A stretch of DNA of 64,000 bases from contig NZ_CP018846.1 of the NCBI RefSeq assembly GCF_002025705.1, forward strand, positions 2,409,501 to 2,473,500. Reading direction: 5' to 3'. Of the stretch, positions 1 to 8,456 are shown piece by piece. Under the pieces are notes generated by a model, which was given only the letters and a program-made list of their open reading frames with translations, made no database searches and was not told the origin of the DNA. The number at the start of each line of letters is the position of its first letter. Positions within the stretch are counted from its first letter, which is position 1. Made by a program: the position numbers and the translations under genes. This DNA comes from Pseudomonas putida. GTDB lineage: Bacteria > Pseudomonadota > Gammaproteobacteria > Pseudomonadales > Pseudomonadaceae.

Positions 1-1518
1 TCGGTGGGCGGCATCACCAGTACCCTGGCGCGCATCGACCTGCCGGGCCGGCCCGTGGACTGGGAGGCAACCGGGGATGACAAGCAGGTATTCGTGTCGA
101 TCCCGGAGCGTGGCCAGGTGGCGGTGATCGATACCGAGACCTTCACCCGTGTGGCCAACCTGGACGCTGGCCAATCGCCGGTTCGCGTGGTTTTGCAGCC
201 GGACCAGCATCGGCTGTGGGTTGGCAACAACAGCAGCGACCCGTCCAAAGGCGGGGTGACGGTGATCGACGTCCCCTCACGCAGCACCCTGAAGTCGTTC
301 GCCACTGGCTCCGGGCACCACGAAATCGCCTTCAGCGCCGACTCGCGCTACGCCTTTGTCAGCAACCGCGATGGTGGCACCCTGAGCATCATCGACATCG
401 CCGAGATGCGCCTGCTGAAAACCCTGGAGGTCGGCCCGCACCCGCTGTCGGTGGCCTACTCGGCACTGTCCCAGGCGGTTTACGTGGCCGACGGTGAAGA
501 AGGCACGGTGCGGGTGATCGATGCCCGCAGCCACCAGTTGCGCCACATCGTCAAGGCCGAGCAGGGCCTGGGGCCGATGCGCTTCAGCAGCGATGGCCGC
601 TACGGCATCGTGCTCAACACCGTGGACAATCAGGCCCTGGTGATCGATGCCAGTACCGACAAGCTGATCCACCGCGTTCCGGTGGCGGCCGAGCCTTACC
701 AGCTGACCTTCACCAAAGGCTACGCCTACATACGCGGCCTGGCCTCACCCAAGGTCAGCATGATCAACCTGAGCAGCCTGGGCGAAGGGCGCCAGCCGAT
801 CGTGCAGGGCTTCGAGGCCGGCCCCGCGGCGCCGCGCCAGGCCGGTGACCTGCCATTGGCCCAGGGCTTGTCGGTGTCGCGTGACGACAACTCGGTGTTC
901 GTGGTCAACCCGGTGGACAACACCACCTACTTCTACGCCGAAGGCATGAATGCCCCGATGTCCGGCTACAACAACCGTGGCCACCAGGCCCGCGCGACCC
1001 TGGTCATCGACCGCAGCCTGCGCGAGCTTGCACCGGGGGTGTATGGCTCGACGGTGAAAATGCCGGCGGCGGGCACGTTCGACGTGGCCTTCCTGCTCAA
1101 CCAGCCGCAGATCATCCACTGCTTCAGCACCGATGTGGCCGCAGCGCCAGATGCCAGCAAGCGCCGGGGGGCGCATGCCGAGTTCATCGGCCTCGATCAG
1201 CCAATGCCCCAGCAGACGGTGTTCACCGCCAGGGTGCGCATTGTTGGCGACGACGGCCGGCCGCGGGTCGGCCTCGCCGACCTGACCCTGCGCTATTTCC
1301 TCGCGCCCTCGTCGCTGCCGCGCAACCTGCCGCTCGAAGAGGTGGGCGAGGGCGTGTACCAGGCGGCGCTGACCTTGCCCGAAGCGGGTGCCTGGTACCT
1401 GCATGTGCAGTCGCCGTCGCTCGGGCGCAAGTTCACCGAAGAAAACTACACCAGCCTGCGCGTGCTGCCAGCCGCCGAAGCTGCCGCTTCCCAGACCCAA
1501 GTGAGGAATGTGCGATGA
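1..1518 (+). CDS. YVTN-type beta-propeller protein with C-terminal FixH/YtkA-like domain (5' partial)
   Basis: The reading frame is open at the left edge and begins without a signal peptide, so the true start lies outside the window. Repeated blades of the type 'VAVIDTETF', 'VTVIDVPS', 'LSIIDIAEM', 'VRVIDARS' cover about residues 1-330 and mark a YVTN/cytochrome-d1-like beta-propeller. The last ~120 residues (FTARVRIVGDDGRPRVG, then YLHVQSPSLG) resemble FixH/YtkA-type domains of metal or cytochrome assembly proteins. The stop overlaps the next gene by ATGA, so it is co-transcribed with two SCO proteins. I infer a periplasmic accessory role in copper or cytochrome metabolism; the substrate is unknown. 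Confidence 0.75.
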   Translation, partial: SVGGITSTLARIDLPGRPVDWEATGDDKQVFVSIPERGQVAVIDTETFTRVANLDAGQSPVRVVLQPDQHRLWVGNNSSDPSKGGVTVIDVPSRSTLKSFATGSGHHEIAFSADSRYAFVSNRDGGTLSIIDIAEMRLLKTLEVGPHPLSVAYSALSQAVYVADGEEGTVRVIDARSHQLRHIVKAEQGLGPMRFSSDGRYGIVLNTVDNQALVIDASTDKLIHRVPVAAEPYQLTFTKGYAYIRGLASPKVSMINLSSLGEGRQPIVQGFEAGPAAPRQAGDLPLAQGLSVSRDDNSVFVVNPVDNTTYFYAEGMNAPMSGYNNRGHQARATLVIDRSLRELAPGVYGSTVKMPAAGTFDVAFLLNQPQIIHCFSTDVAAAPDASKRRGAHAEFIGLDQPMPQQTVFTARVRIVGDDGRPRVGLADLTLRYFLAPSSLPRNLPLEEVGEGVYQAALTLPEAGAWYLHVQSPSLGRKFTEENYTSLRVLPAAEAAASQTQVRNVR

Positions 1519-2171
1519 ACGCCAAGCATTCTTTTCAGTTGCTTGCCCTGAGCCTGGCACTGTCCAGCAACCTGGCGCTGGCCCATGCCGGTCATGACCA
1601 CGACGGCCACGCCGGGCAGCCACCTGCGGCCCACCAGGAAAAAACCAGCGTGCGTTTTGCCGATGTTCCGCTGCTCAACCAGGACGGCATGCCGGTGCGC
1701 CTGGAGAAAGACCTGGTGGGCGAGCGGCTGGTGGTCATGGGGTTCATCTACACCAGCTGCACCACGGTGTGCCCGGTGGTGTCGTCGATCATGGGCAAGG
1801 TCCAGCAACAGCTGGGTGGGCGTGTGGGCGAGGAGATCCAGCTGGTGTCGATCAGCGTCGACCCGCAGCGTGACGACGCCAAACGCCTGCAGACCTACGC
1901 CAGGTCCTTCCAGCACGGCCCGGGCTGGAGCTGGCTGACCGGCTCGCAGTACGCCATTACCGAAACCCTCAAGGGCCTGGGCAGCTTCAGCGCCGACCTT
2001 AGCCAGCACCCACCGCTGATCCTGGTCGGCGACGGCCGCACTGGCCACTGGACCCGCTACTACGGCTTCACCGACCCGGCCGTGCTGGTCGAGGAAATCA
2101 ACCGCCTTAGCGCCCGCCGCGTGCACGCCAAGAGCACCGCCATCGCCGAACACCATGAGGTGCAGCCATGA
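1515..2171 (+). CDS. SCO1/SenC family copper chaperone / thioredoxin-like protein
   Basis: 218 residues. An N-terminal signal peptide (ending ...NLALA) is followed by a His/Asp-rich segment 'HAGHDHDGHAG' that could bind metal. The thioredoxin-like fold carries the SCO CxxxC motif 'CTTVC' and the downstream conserved histidine in 'QHPPLILVGD'. SCO proteins deliver copper to the CuA site of cytochrome oxidase or act as thiol oxidoreductases. The start overlaps the upstream stop (ATGA) and the stop overlaps the next SCO gene, so three genes are translationally coupled. The partner enzyme is not in the window. Confidence 0.9.
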   Translation: MNAKHSFQLLALSLALSSNLALAHAGHDHDGHAGQPPAAHQEKTSVRFADVPLLNQDGMPVRLEKDLVGERLVVMGFIYTSCTTVCPVVSSIMGKVQQQLGGRVGEEIQLVSISVDPQRDDAKRLQTYARSFQHGPGWSWLTGSQYAITETLKGLGSFSADLSQHPPLILVGDGRTGHWTRYYGFTDPAVLVEEINRLSARRVHAKSTAIAEHHEVQP

Positions 2172-2830
2172 GCAGCGCAGCCCGTCACACCACGATGCGC
2201 AGCACCGACTGGCTGGCCCTGGTGGCCGTGCTGTGGATCCTCAGCTCGGTCGCTTTCGCCCACGACGGCCATGCACCGCAAGGGCCCAGCCCGCAGCCGG
2301 CGCCGCCGGCCATGACCAGCGGCGGCGGCACCCGCGATGCGCAGGCCTGGTTCACCGACACCGTGCTCAAGGACCAGAACGGCCGCGCACTGCGCTTCTA
2401 CAGCGATGTGCTCAAGGACAAGGTGGTGATGCTCAACGTGATCTTCACCCATTGCACCGACGCCTGCCCGCTGATCACCCGCAAGCTGCGTGACGTGCGC
2501 GATGCCATGGGGCCGGAACTGGCCAGCCAGGTGACCTTCGTGTCGATCAGCAGTGACCCGCTCAACGACACCCCGGCGGCGCTCAAGGCGTTTGCCGAGA
2601 AGCAAGGCGTGGACAGCGCCAACTGGCTGTTCCTGACTGGTGACAAGGCTGATGTCGACCTGGTGCTGGGGCGCATTGGCCAGTTCCTGCCCAGCCCAGA
2701 GCAGCACTCGACCCAGCTGATTGCCGGCGACGTGGCTGGCAAGCGCTGGAGCAAGATCCGCCCGGATGCACCGCCCGCCGCCATCGCCCAGCGCATGCAG
2801 TTGCTGGCTCAGCCATTGGCCGGGCGCTAG
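2168..2830 (+). CDS. SCO1/SenC family protein, second copy
   Basis: 220 residues. It has a signal peptide, then a His-containing N-terminus (HDGHAP), the copper-binding motif 'CTDAC' and a later histidine in 'EQHSTQLIAGD'. It is a divergent paralogue of the preceding gene and overlaps it by ATGA. Tandem SCO genes suggest two targets or a relay (copper donor plus reductase), but nothing here decides which. The gene ends just before a REP pair that runs into the next reading frame. Confidence 0.9.
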   Translation: MSSAARHTTMRSTDWLALVAVLWILSSVAFAHDGHAPQGPSPQPAPPAMTSGGGTRDAQAWFTDTVLKDQNGRALRFYSDVLKDKVVMLNVIFTHCTDACPLITRKLRDVRDAMGPELASQVTFVSISSDPLNDTPAALKAFAEKQGVDSANWLFLTGDKADVDLVLGRIGQFLPSPEQHSTQLIAGDVAGKRWSKIRPDAPPAAIAQRMQLLAQPLAGR

Positions 2831-2835
2831 CAGCC

Positions 2836-4512
2836 ATGGCCCGGCCCCTGTTGGAGCAGTTGCGTGATGCCTGTAGGAGCGGCCTTGCGTCGCGAAAGGG
2901 GCGCGTAGCGGCCCCTGGATTTCAGCTTCGCCGCAAAGATCGCCGGGGCTGCTGCGCAACCCTTTCGCGACGCAAGGCCGCTCCTACTGGGGTTTGCTTT
3001 CTCCTGGTGGTTTATCTGCTGGAGATGTTCAGTAGTTCGGCATGGGCCTTGGAACTCACCGCCAACGAGCAAGCCGGCAAGCGCCTGTACCGGCTCGGGG
3101 TATCGGCCAGCGACGCACAGCTGGTGGCGCGCGTCGGCGCCAGCGGCATGAGCGTCCCCGCCAGCGTGCTGCCCTGTGCCAGTTGCCACGGCACTGACGG
3201 GCGCGGGCGCGCCGAAGGCGGGGTTCGCCCGCCCAGCCTCGACTGGCAGCGCCTGGCGCTGGGGCAGGGTGAGCGGCAAAGCAACGGTCGCAGCTACCCG
3301 GCCTACAGCGACGGCACGTTGGCCCGCGCCATCCAGCACGGCGTCGATCCGGCCGGTAATCGCCTGGACGTGGCCATGCCACGTTTTGAGCTGACCTTGG
3401 CCGACCAGCGCAACCTCACGGCTTATCTCAAGCGCCTGGGCGAAGAGCGCGACCCTGGCGTGGAAGAGGGCGTGCTGCGCCTGGGGACCCTGCTGCCAGC
3501 CAGTGGTCCGCTGGCTGGCGCCGGGCATGTCGTGCGCGCGGTGCTGGAAGATGGCGTGCAGCAGATCAACCAGCAGGGCGGTATTCATGGCCGGCGCCTG
3601 GAACTGGTGGTGGCTGATACCGGCAGCGACCAGGCCAGTGCCGAGCTCGCCTTGCAGCGCATGCTCGACCAGGACCAGGTGTTCACCTTGATCGCGCCAA
3701 TGGCGCCCATGCTCGATCAGCAGCTGCCAACGCTGCTCGAACAACGGCGCGTGCCGTTGATCGGCAGCACCCCGCGCAGCGGAGGCAGTTCACAGATTTT
3801 CGACCCCTTGCCGGGTATTGCTAGCCAATTGCTGAGCCTGGCTGCCCATGCCAAGGGCACCCTGGGCCTGGCGCCCGATGGCTTGCGGGTGGTGTACGCC
3901 GGCAACGAACAAGCGGCATTGGCCGAGCAGGTGCGCGAACGTTTGCTCCAGCAAGGCTGGGCAGCGCCAGCGATCCAGGCCTTTGACGGCCAGGCCGTCG
4001 CAGGGCCGGGCATCGTCTTCATCGGCCGCGCCCAGGCCTTTGCCGCGTTGGCCCAGGCGCTGCAGGCCGAAGGGCGCGAACCGTACCTGTTCGCTGCCTC
4101 AAGCCAGGTAGCGGCAGCGGTGGCCAGCTTGCCGGCGCGGTGGTCGCAACGGGTGTTCCTGGCCTATCCGTTCGTGCCGGGCGACTGGACCGAGCAGGGC
4201 ATGGCGGCACTGGCCGGCCTGCAACAGCGCCAGGGCCTCGACCCACGCCAGGCGTCGCTGCAGGTCAACACCTTGTGCGCACTGAAGCTGCTGACCGAAG
4301 CCCTGAAACAGATTGGCCGCGATGCCAGCCGCGAACAGCTGGTGGCCGCCCTGGAGAGCCTGCACGGTGTCGAAACAGGCCTGACCCCGGCGCTGGGCTT
4401 CGGCCCCGGCAAGCGCCAGGGCATGGCCGGCGCCCATGTCGTCGCGGTTGCGCTGCCCGGGCCCCGGTTTACCGCCGTTGCCCCCTATCGGCCGGTAGCG
4501 GATAGCCCTTGA
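2836..4512 (+). CDS. cytochrome c / periplasmic amino-acid-binding-type fusion protein
   Basis: Up to 558 residues. After a hydrophobic segment ending 'SSSAWA' (cleavage likely before LELTANEQ) comes a class I cytochrome c domain with haem motif 'CASCH' and a probable distal Met in 'VAMPRFEL'. About 350 residues of a type 1 periplasmic ligand-binding fold (LivJ/branched-chain amino-acid type) follow: 'LRLGTLLPASGPLAG', 'INQQGGIHGRRLELVVAD'. The start is uncertain. From ATG 2836 the first ~50 codons are encoded by a REP pair, giving an Arg/Lys-rich n-region. A shorter product from GTG 3007 would have a poor signal peptide and no Shine-Dalgarno sequence. Cytochrome-linked binding proteins of this kind occur near quinoprotein or oxidase systems; I infer a periplasmic electron-transfer sensor or binding role. 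Confidence 0.7.
   Translation: MARPLLEQLRDACRSGLASRKGRVAAPGFQLRRKDRRGCCATLSRRKAAPTGVCFLLVVYLLEMFSSSAWALELTANEQAGKRLYRLGVSASDAQLVARVGASGMSVPASVLPCASCHGTDGRGRAEGGVRPPSLDWQRLALGQGERQSNGRSYPAYSDGTLARAIQHGVDPAGNRLDVAMPRFELTLADQRNLTAYLKRLGEERDPGVEEGVLRLGTLLPASGPLAGAGHVVRAVLEDGVQQINQQGGIHGRRLELVVADTGSDQASAELALQRMLDQDQVFTLIAPMAPMLDQQLPTLLEQRRVPLIGSTPRSGGSSQIFDPLPGIASQLLSLAAHAKGTLGLAPDGLRVVYAGNEQAALAEQVRERLLQQGWAAPAIQAFDGQAVAGPGIVFIGRAQAFAALAQALQAEGREPYLFAASSQVAAAVASLPARWSQRVFLAYPFVPGDWTEQGMAALAGLQQRQGLDPRQASLQVNTLCALKLLTEALKQIGRDASREQLVAALESLHGVETGLTPALGFGPGKRQGMAGAHVVAVALPGPRFTAVAPYRPVADSP
2873..2988. repeat. REP pair (inverted) at the 5' end of the cytochrome-binding protein gene
   Basis: Two inverted arms with the core 'gtaggagcggccttgcgtcg' are separated by about 50 bp. 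The same palindrome family recurs at 17.8, 29.7, 38.2 and 57.5 kb. Here it lies inside the open reading frame of the downstream gene, before its hydrophobic signal segment. Confidence 0.85.
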
Positions 4513-4524
4513 GCGGAGGTGAGC

Positions 4525-5166
4525 ATGCGCATTCTTTTGCTGTGCCTGTTACTGGTGATCGCCAAGGCGAGCTGGGCCGATGTGCCCGTCGCACGGGTCA
4601 ACGGCGTGAACATCGACCTGATGCGCCTGGAGCGCTATTTCAGCGAATACCTGCAGGCCCAGGGCAGGGCGGTGGCCAGCATTCGCAACCCGACGCTGTA
4701 CAAGCGCCTGCGGGGCCAGGCGCTGGACGAACTGATCGACAAGGAATTGCTCTGGCAAGAGTCGCAGCGCCAAGGCATTCACATCAGTGATGAGCAGGTA
4801 TCAGAGCAGGTAGGCGAGATCGAGGCCGCCATCGGTAGCCCGGCCCTGTTCGAAAGGCGCCTGGCAGATGCAGGTTTCAACCGGGCGGAGTACGCTGATT
4901 ACATGCGCCACGAAATGGCCGCGCAGCAGGTGTACGCCCAGCTCAGCGCGGTAGACGAGCCCAGCCGAGGCGAAATCGAGGCGTTCTACCAGGCCAATCG
5001 GCAGACACTGCAAGGAGCGCAGAACCAAAGTGCTAACACCTCGGTCATACCCGAACCAGGCCTGGAGCTGGCCAAGGCTGCGCTCATCGGCCAGTTGCAG
5101 GCGCAGGCGCGCCAATCCGTGCGCCAACGTTTGCGCGAATCCGCTACAGTGGAGGTCGCTGACTGA
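4525..5166 (+). CDS. SurA N-terminal-like periplasmic chaperone without a PPIase domain
   Basis: 213 residues starting at ATG 4525, preceded by GGAGGT. A signal peptide ends 'AKASWA'. The mature part resembles the SurA/PpiC N-terminal domain: 'VARVNGVNID', then 'LDELIDKELLWQESQRQGI', then helices 'VSEQVGEI' and 'YMRHEMAAQQVY'. The parvulin catalytic domain expected after the N domain is missing; the end is a short amphipathic stretch rich in Gln and Arg. Its position after a cytochrome fusion suggests a dedicated chaperone for that protein or its partner. A binding-only chaperone fits better than an isomerase. Confidence 0.7.
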   Translation: MRILLLCLLLVIAKASWADVPVARVNGVNIDLMRLERYFSEYLQAQGRAVASIRNPTLYKRLRGQALDELIDKELLWQESQRQGIHISDEQVSEQVGEIEAAIGSPALFERRLADAGFNRAEYADYMRHEMAAQQVYAQLSAVDEPSRGEIEAFYQANRQTLQGAQNQSANTSVIPEPGLELAKAALIGQLQAQARQSVRQRLRESATVEVAD

Positions 5167-5181
5167 GGCCCTCGAATGGAT

Positions 5182-5278
5182 TTCCCCAAAGCTGGGGAAT
5201 AACGGTTTGGCAAAGTGCCATCATCTTCCCCGGATGTGGGGAACAGGGCCTGTGCCTGTGTTGTCGGGTTTGGCAAAG
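5182..5278 (+). promoter_or_regulatory. paired palindromes and direct repeats upstream of the pilus/curli operon
   Basis: Two copies of the palindrome TTCCCC-N6-GGGGAA lie at 5182-5199 and 5226-5243, 44 bp apart start to start. A 12-nt direct repeat GGTTTGGCAAAG occurs at 5204-5215 and 5267-5278. They sit in the only non-coding gap before the long operon that starts at 5.4 kb, so they are candidate operators. No convincing -35/-10 or -24/-12 pair could be fixed. Confidence 0.45.
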
Positions 5279-5406
5279 CCCAGCAAGATCAATGACTTAC
5301 AGTGGTGCGAAATGACTATTCACGCCTGGCACGAAGCCTGCTCAAGCCTTATCGAGGCCGCACTTCGCAAACCGGGTAACCGGGCAGTACTTGGGAGTCG
5401 ACCTTG

Positions 5407-5937
5407 GTGAACAGAGTATTGGTAGTCGATGACGAACAGACCCTTGCGCAGAACCTGCAAGCATACCTGCAGGCACAAGGCCTGGAAGCTCACGTCGCCC
5501 ACGACGGTGCCAGTGGTATCGAGCAGGCTCAAAGCCTGGCACCGAAAGTAATTGTGCTGGATTACCGCTTGCCCGACATGGAGGGGTTTCAGGTCCTGGA
5601 GACCGTGCGCAAGAACAGGCAGTGCCATTTCGTGCTGATCACCGCCCACCCGACTGCCGAAGTCCGTGAGCGGGCCGCCGACCTTGGTGTGAGTCATGTC
5701 CTGTTCAAGCCGTTCCCGATGGCGGAACTGGCCCGCGCGATCTTCGACCTGATGGGCATCGAGCGCCGGCGCAGGGCCACTGACGATCCAGCCGAAGGGT
5801 TTATCGAACGACGCCAGAACAGGAACGAATCGTTCCCCTTGCAGTTGTACGATGGCAGCTGGGTGTTGGCCGATCGCCGCCGTAGTGGCGGCAAGCCCCC
5901 AGGACCTGACGACGACCAACTGCTCACCGGGGAATAG
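5407..5937 (+). CDS. single-domain response regulator with a short non-DNA-binding tail
   Basis: 176 residues from GTG 5407 (TTG 5404 is an alternative; GGGAG lies just upstream). Residues 1-120 form a receiver domain: acidic pair 'DDEQ', phospho-acceptor in 'VIVLDYRLPD', conserved Lys in 'LFKPFP'. The remaining ~55 residues are polar and Arg/Asp-rich ('IERRRRATDDPAEG', 'LADRRRSGG') and match no output domain I know. It heads the pilus-like/curli operon, 60 bp before the ATPase gene, so I infer it controls the machine by protein contact rather than transcription. No partner kinase is adjacent. Confidence 0.85.
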   Translation: MNRVLVVDDEQTLAQNLQAYLQAQGLEAHVAHDGASGIEQAQSLAPKVIVLDYRLPDMEGFQVLETVRKNRQCHFVLITAHPTAEVRERAADLGVSHVLFKPFPMAELARAIFDLMGIERRRRATDDPAEGFIERRQNRNESFPLQLYDGSWVLADRRRSGGKPPGPDDDQLLTGE

Positions 5938-5997
5938 CGGCGCCCGCTACCCTGGCCAAGCCAGCCTGCGACGCGCCCCTGAGCGGAGTCGCAGGCC

Positions 5998-7680
5998 ATG
6001 TCAGACGCACTCGATACACTTGCCGGCAAGCACAGCGCCTACCCCCGCGACCTCCTGGCCCAGGCCCGCCTGCAAGCTGGCGACGAACGCCTGCTCAACT
6101 GCCTGGAGCGGTTGGCCAACGAAACCCCCGACTGCTTCATCCGCCGCCTGGGCCTTACCCTGCATTACCCGGTACTGCAAACCCAGGCCCTGCTGGCCAG
6201 CACCCCACGCTTCGACAAGGTCAGCCTGGCCCAGTGCCTGAAGCGCGAGTTCGTACTGATCGAGCAGGGCGGCGAGCTGATCGGCGTGTTCGCCGACCCC
6301 TTCGACCACGCCCGGCTGGCCTGGATCGACGACAACCTGCAGGGCGCGCCGCTGTACCTGGCCCACGCCGCCGACCTGGCCACCTTTCTGGCCCGCCACG
6401 AAGAAAGCTTCCACGCTGTCGACGCCCTCGACCATGACGGCGAAGCCAGTGGTGAAAACGACCCGCTGCAACGCTTGTCGCTGACCAGCATCAGTGAAGA
6501 CCAGAGCAAGGTGGTCAAGCTGGTCAACTCGACCCTGTACGACGCCCTCAAGCAGCATGCCAGCGACATCCACCTGGGCATGACCGGCCAGGGCCTGACC
6601 ATCAAGTACCGTATCGACGGCGTGCTCAATGGCGCCGGCAAGGCCAGTGGCAGTGCCTTCGCCGACCAGGTGATCTCGCGCATCAAGGTCATGGCCGAAC
6701 TGGACATCGGCGAAAAACGCGTGCCCCAGGACGGCCGCTTCAAGGTCGCCATCGGCGAGCGGCAGATCGACTTCCGTGTGTCGATCATGCCGAGCATCTT
6801 CGGCGAGGACGCGGTGCTGCGGGTGCTCGACAAGCAGGACCTGTCCGACCGCGTCAGCGGTGTGCAACTGCAGGCCCTGGGCTTTGCCGACGAAACCCTG
6901 CGCGCCCTGCGCCGGCTGGCCTGCGAGCCCTACGGCATGATCCTGGTCACCGGCCCTACCGGCAGCGGCAAGACCACCACCCTGTACGCCATGATCAGCG
7001 AGATCAACCACGGCGTGGACAAGATCATCACCATCGAAGACCCGGTCGAATACCAGCTGCCCGGCGTGCTGCAGATTCCGGTCAACGAGAAGAAGGGCCT
7101 GACCTTCGCCCGCGGCCTGCGCTCGATCCTGCGCCACGACCCGGACAAGATCCTGGTCGGTGAGATCCGCGATCCGGACACCGCACAGATCGCCGTGCAG
7201 TCGGCGCTCACCGGCCACCTGGTGTTCACCACCATCCACGCCAACAACGTCTTCGATGTGATCGGCCGCTTCAGCCAGATGCAGGTCGACCCCTACAGCT
7301 TCGTCTCTGCCCTCAACGCCGTGTTGGCCCAGCGCCTGATCCGCCTGGCCTGCCCGCACTGCTGCACGCCCTGCGAGGCCGATGACGAAATCCTCACCGC
7401 TTCGGGCCTGACCCGCGCAGCAGTAACCGGTTGGAAGTTCGTCCGCGCCCAGGGTTGCGGCCAGTGCCGTGGCAGCGGCTACCGCGGCCGCAGCGCGATT
7501 GCCGAGCTGCTGCACCTGGATGACGACCTGCGGCAGATGATCGTCGAACGCCGCCCCCTGGCGCAGATCAAGCAGCTGGCCTGCCAGCGCGGCCTGCGCC
7601 TGCTGCGTGCCTCGGCCCTGGACCTGGTCCGCGATGGCCGCACCACACTCGAGGAGATCAACCGTGTCACATTCATCTGA
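5998..7680 (+). CDS. GspE/PilB/MshE-family secretion ATPase
   Basis: 560 residues. An N-terminal type II secretion E-like domain (~1-150) precedes the ATPase core, which has Walker A 'GPTGSGKTTTLY', Asp box/Walker B region 'ILVGEIRDPDTA' and His box 'TGHLVFTTIHANN'. The zinc tetracysteine module is present ('CPHC' plus 'CGQC'). These are the marks of hexameric cytoplasmic assembly ATPases of type II secretion and type IV pili. The stop overlaps the next gene. No GspF/PilC platform protein, its normal partner, is present in the window. Confidence 0.93.
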   Translation: MSDALDTLAGKHSAYPRDLLAQARLQAGDERLLNCLERLANETPDCFIRRLGLTLHYPVLQTQALLASTPRFDKVSLAQCLKREFVLIEQGGELIGVFADPFDHARLAWIDDNLQGAPLYLAHAADLATFLARHEESFHAVDALDHDGEASGENDPLQRLSLTSISEDQSKVVKLVNSTLYDALKQHASDIHLGMTGQGLTIKYRIDGVLNGAGKASGSAFADQVISRIKVMAELDIGEKRVPQDGRFKVAIGERQIDFRVSIMPSIFGEDAVLRVLDKQDLSDRVSGVQLQALGFADETLRALRRLACEPYGMILVTGPTGSGKTTTLYAMISEINHGVDKIITIEDPVEYQLPGVLQIPVNEKKGLTFARGLRSILRHDPDKILVGEIRDPDTAQIAVQSALTGHLVFTTIHANNVFDVIGRFSQMQVDPYSFVSALNAVLAQRLIRLACPHCCTPCEADDEILTASGLTRAAVTGWKFVRAQGCGQCRGSGYRGRSAIAELLHLDDDLRQMIVERRPLAQIKQLACQRGLRLLRASALDLVRDGRTTLEEINRVTFI

Positions 7681-8455
7681 TCGTGGCGCTTACAAATACA
7701 GCGCCGTACTGGGTGCAGAAGGTGTCGGCCTGGGTTGCTGGCACGCCAACCAACATCAGTGGCTGGGCAGCCGCGCGTTTACCTGCGATGCCGCGCAACC
7801 GGCCTGGGAAGCCGCCTTGCAAGCCCTGAGTGCGCTGCTGGCCGAGCACGCCGTCAAGGGTGCCCAGCTGCGCGTGCTGCTGTCGGCCCGCTACAGCCGC
7901 TTCTGCCTGGTGCCGTGGAGCGATGCCATCGGCCACCCACGCGAGCTGGATGCCTACGCCCGGGCCTGCTTCGAGAACCTCTACGGTCAGTCGCTGGACG
8001 ACTGGCGCATCGTCCTCTCGCCCGAGCCTGCCGGTGCCGCGCGCATCGCCACCGCGCTGCCCGAGGCACTGCTGCAAGGCCTGCAGGCCTTGGGCCGGGA
8101 AAGCCGCCTGAGCCTGCGCTCGGTGCAGCCGTACCTGATGGCCGCCTACAACCGCTGCTCGGCGCAACTGGAGCAGGGTGACTTCCTGTTCGTGCTTGCA
8201 GAACCGCGCCGCAGTGTACTGCTGCTGGCTGCCGGTGGTGCCTGGCAACAGGTGCTGGCCCAAGGCTGCGCCGACAGCGACCAGGCCCTGCAGGCGTTGA
8301 TCGAGCGCACCTGCGAGCTGTACGGCGAGCACCTGCCGCGGGTCTACCTGCATGCCCCGGGGCGGGGCGATGTGCCGCAACTGACGGCGGTGCAGCTGTG
8401 CCAACCGGCCGCCGACAGCGACCCGCTGTGCGCCATGTGGCGGGCGGTGGCCTGA
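7664..8455 (+). CDS. PilM/GspL-cytoplasmic-domain-like protein
   Basis: 263 residues from GTG 7664, which overlaps the ATPase stop and has GAGGAG upstream. It has no membrane segment. Position and size fit the actin-fold PilM/MshI component: it follows the ATPase and precedes two small single-pass proteins. A repeated 'FLFVLAEPRRSVLLLAAGG' style beta-hairpin fits the actin-like fold, but sequence identity to PilM is weak and the call leans on gene order. Confidence 0.6.
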   Translation: MSHSSDRGAYKYSAVLGAEGVGLGCWHANQHQWLGSRAFTCDAAQPAWEAALQALSALLAEHAVKGAQLRVLLSARYSRFCLVPWSDAIGHPRELDAYARACFENLYGQSLDDWRIVLSPEPAGAARIATALPEALLQGLQALGRESRLSLRSVQPYLMAAYNRCSAQLEQGDFLFVLAEPRRSVLLLAAGGAWQQVLAQGCADSDQALQALIERTCELYGEHLPRVYLHAPGRGDVPQLTAVQLCQPAADSDPLCAMWRAVA

Positions 8456-8456
8456 C

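Noticed and set aside
2873..2988. CRISPR-like repeated sequence
   Set aside because: The repeats here and elsewhere are inverted REP pairs scattered between genes, not direct repeats with regular unique spacers; no cas genes.
5260..5300. Possible sigma-54 promoter (TGGCAAAGCCCAGC) before the pilus/curli operon
   Set aside because: The GG and GC dinucleotides are one base off the required spacing and the -12 half is poor.
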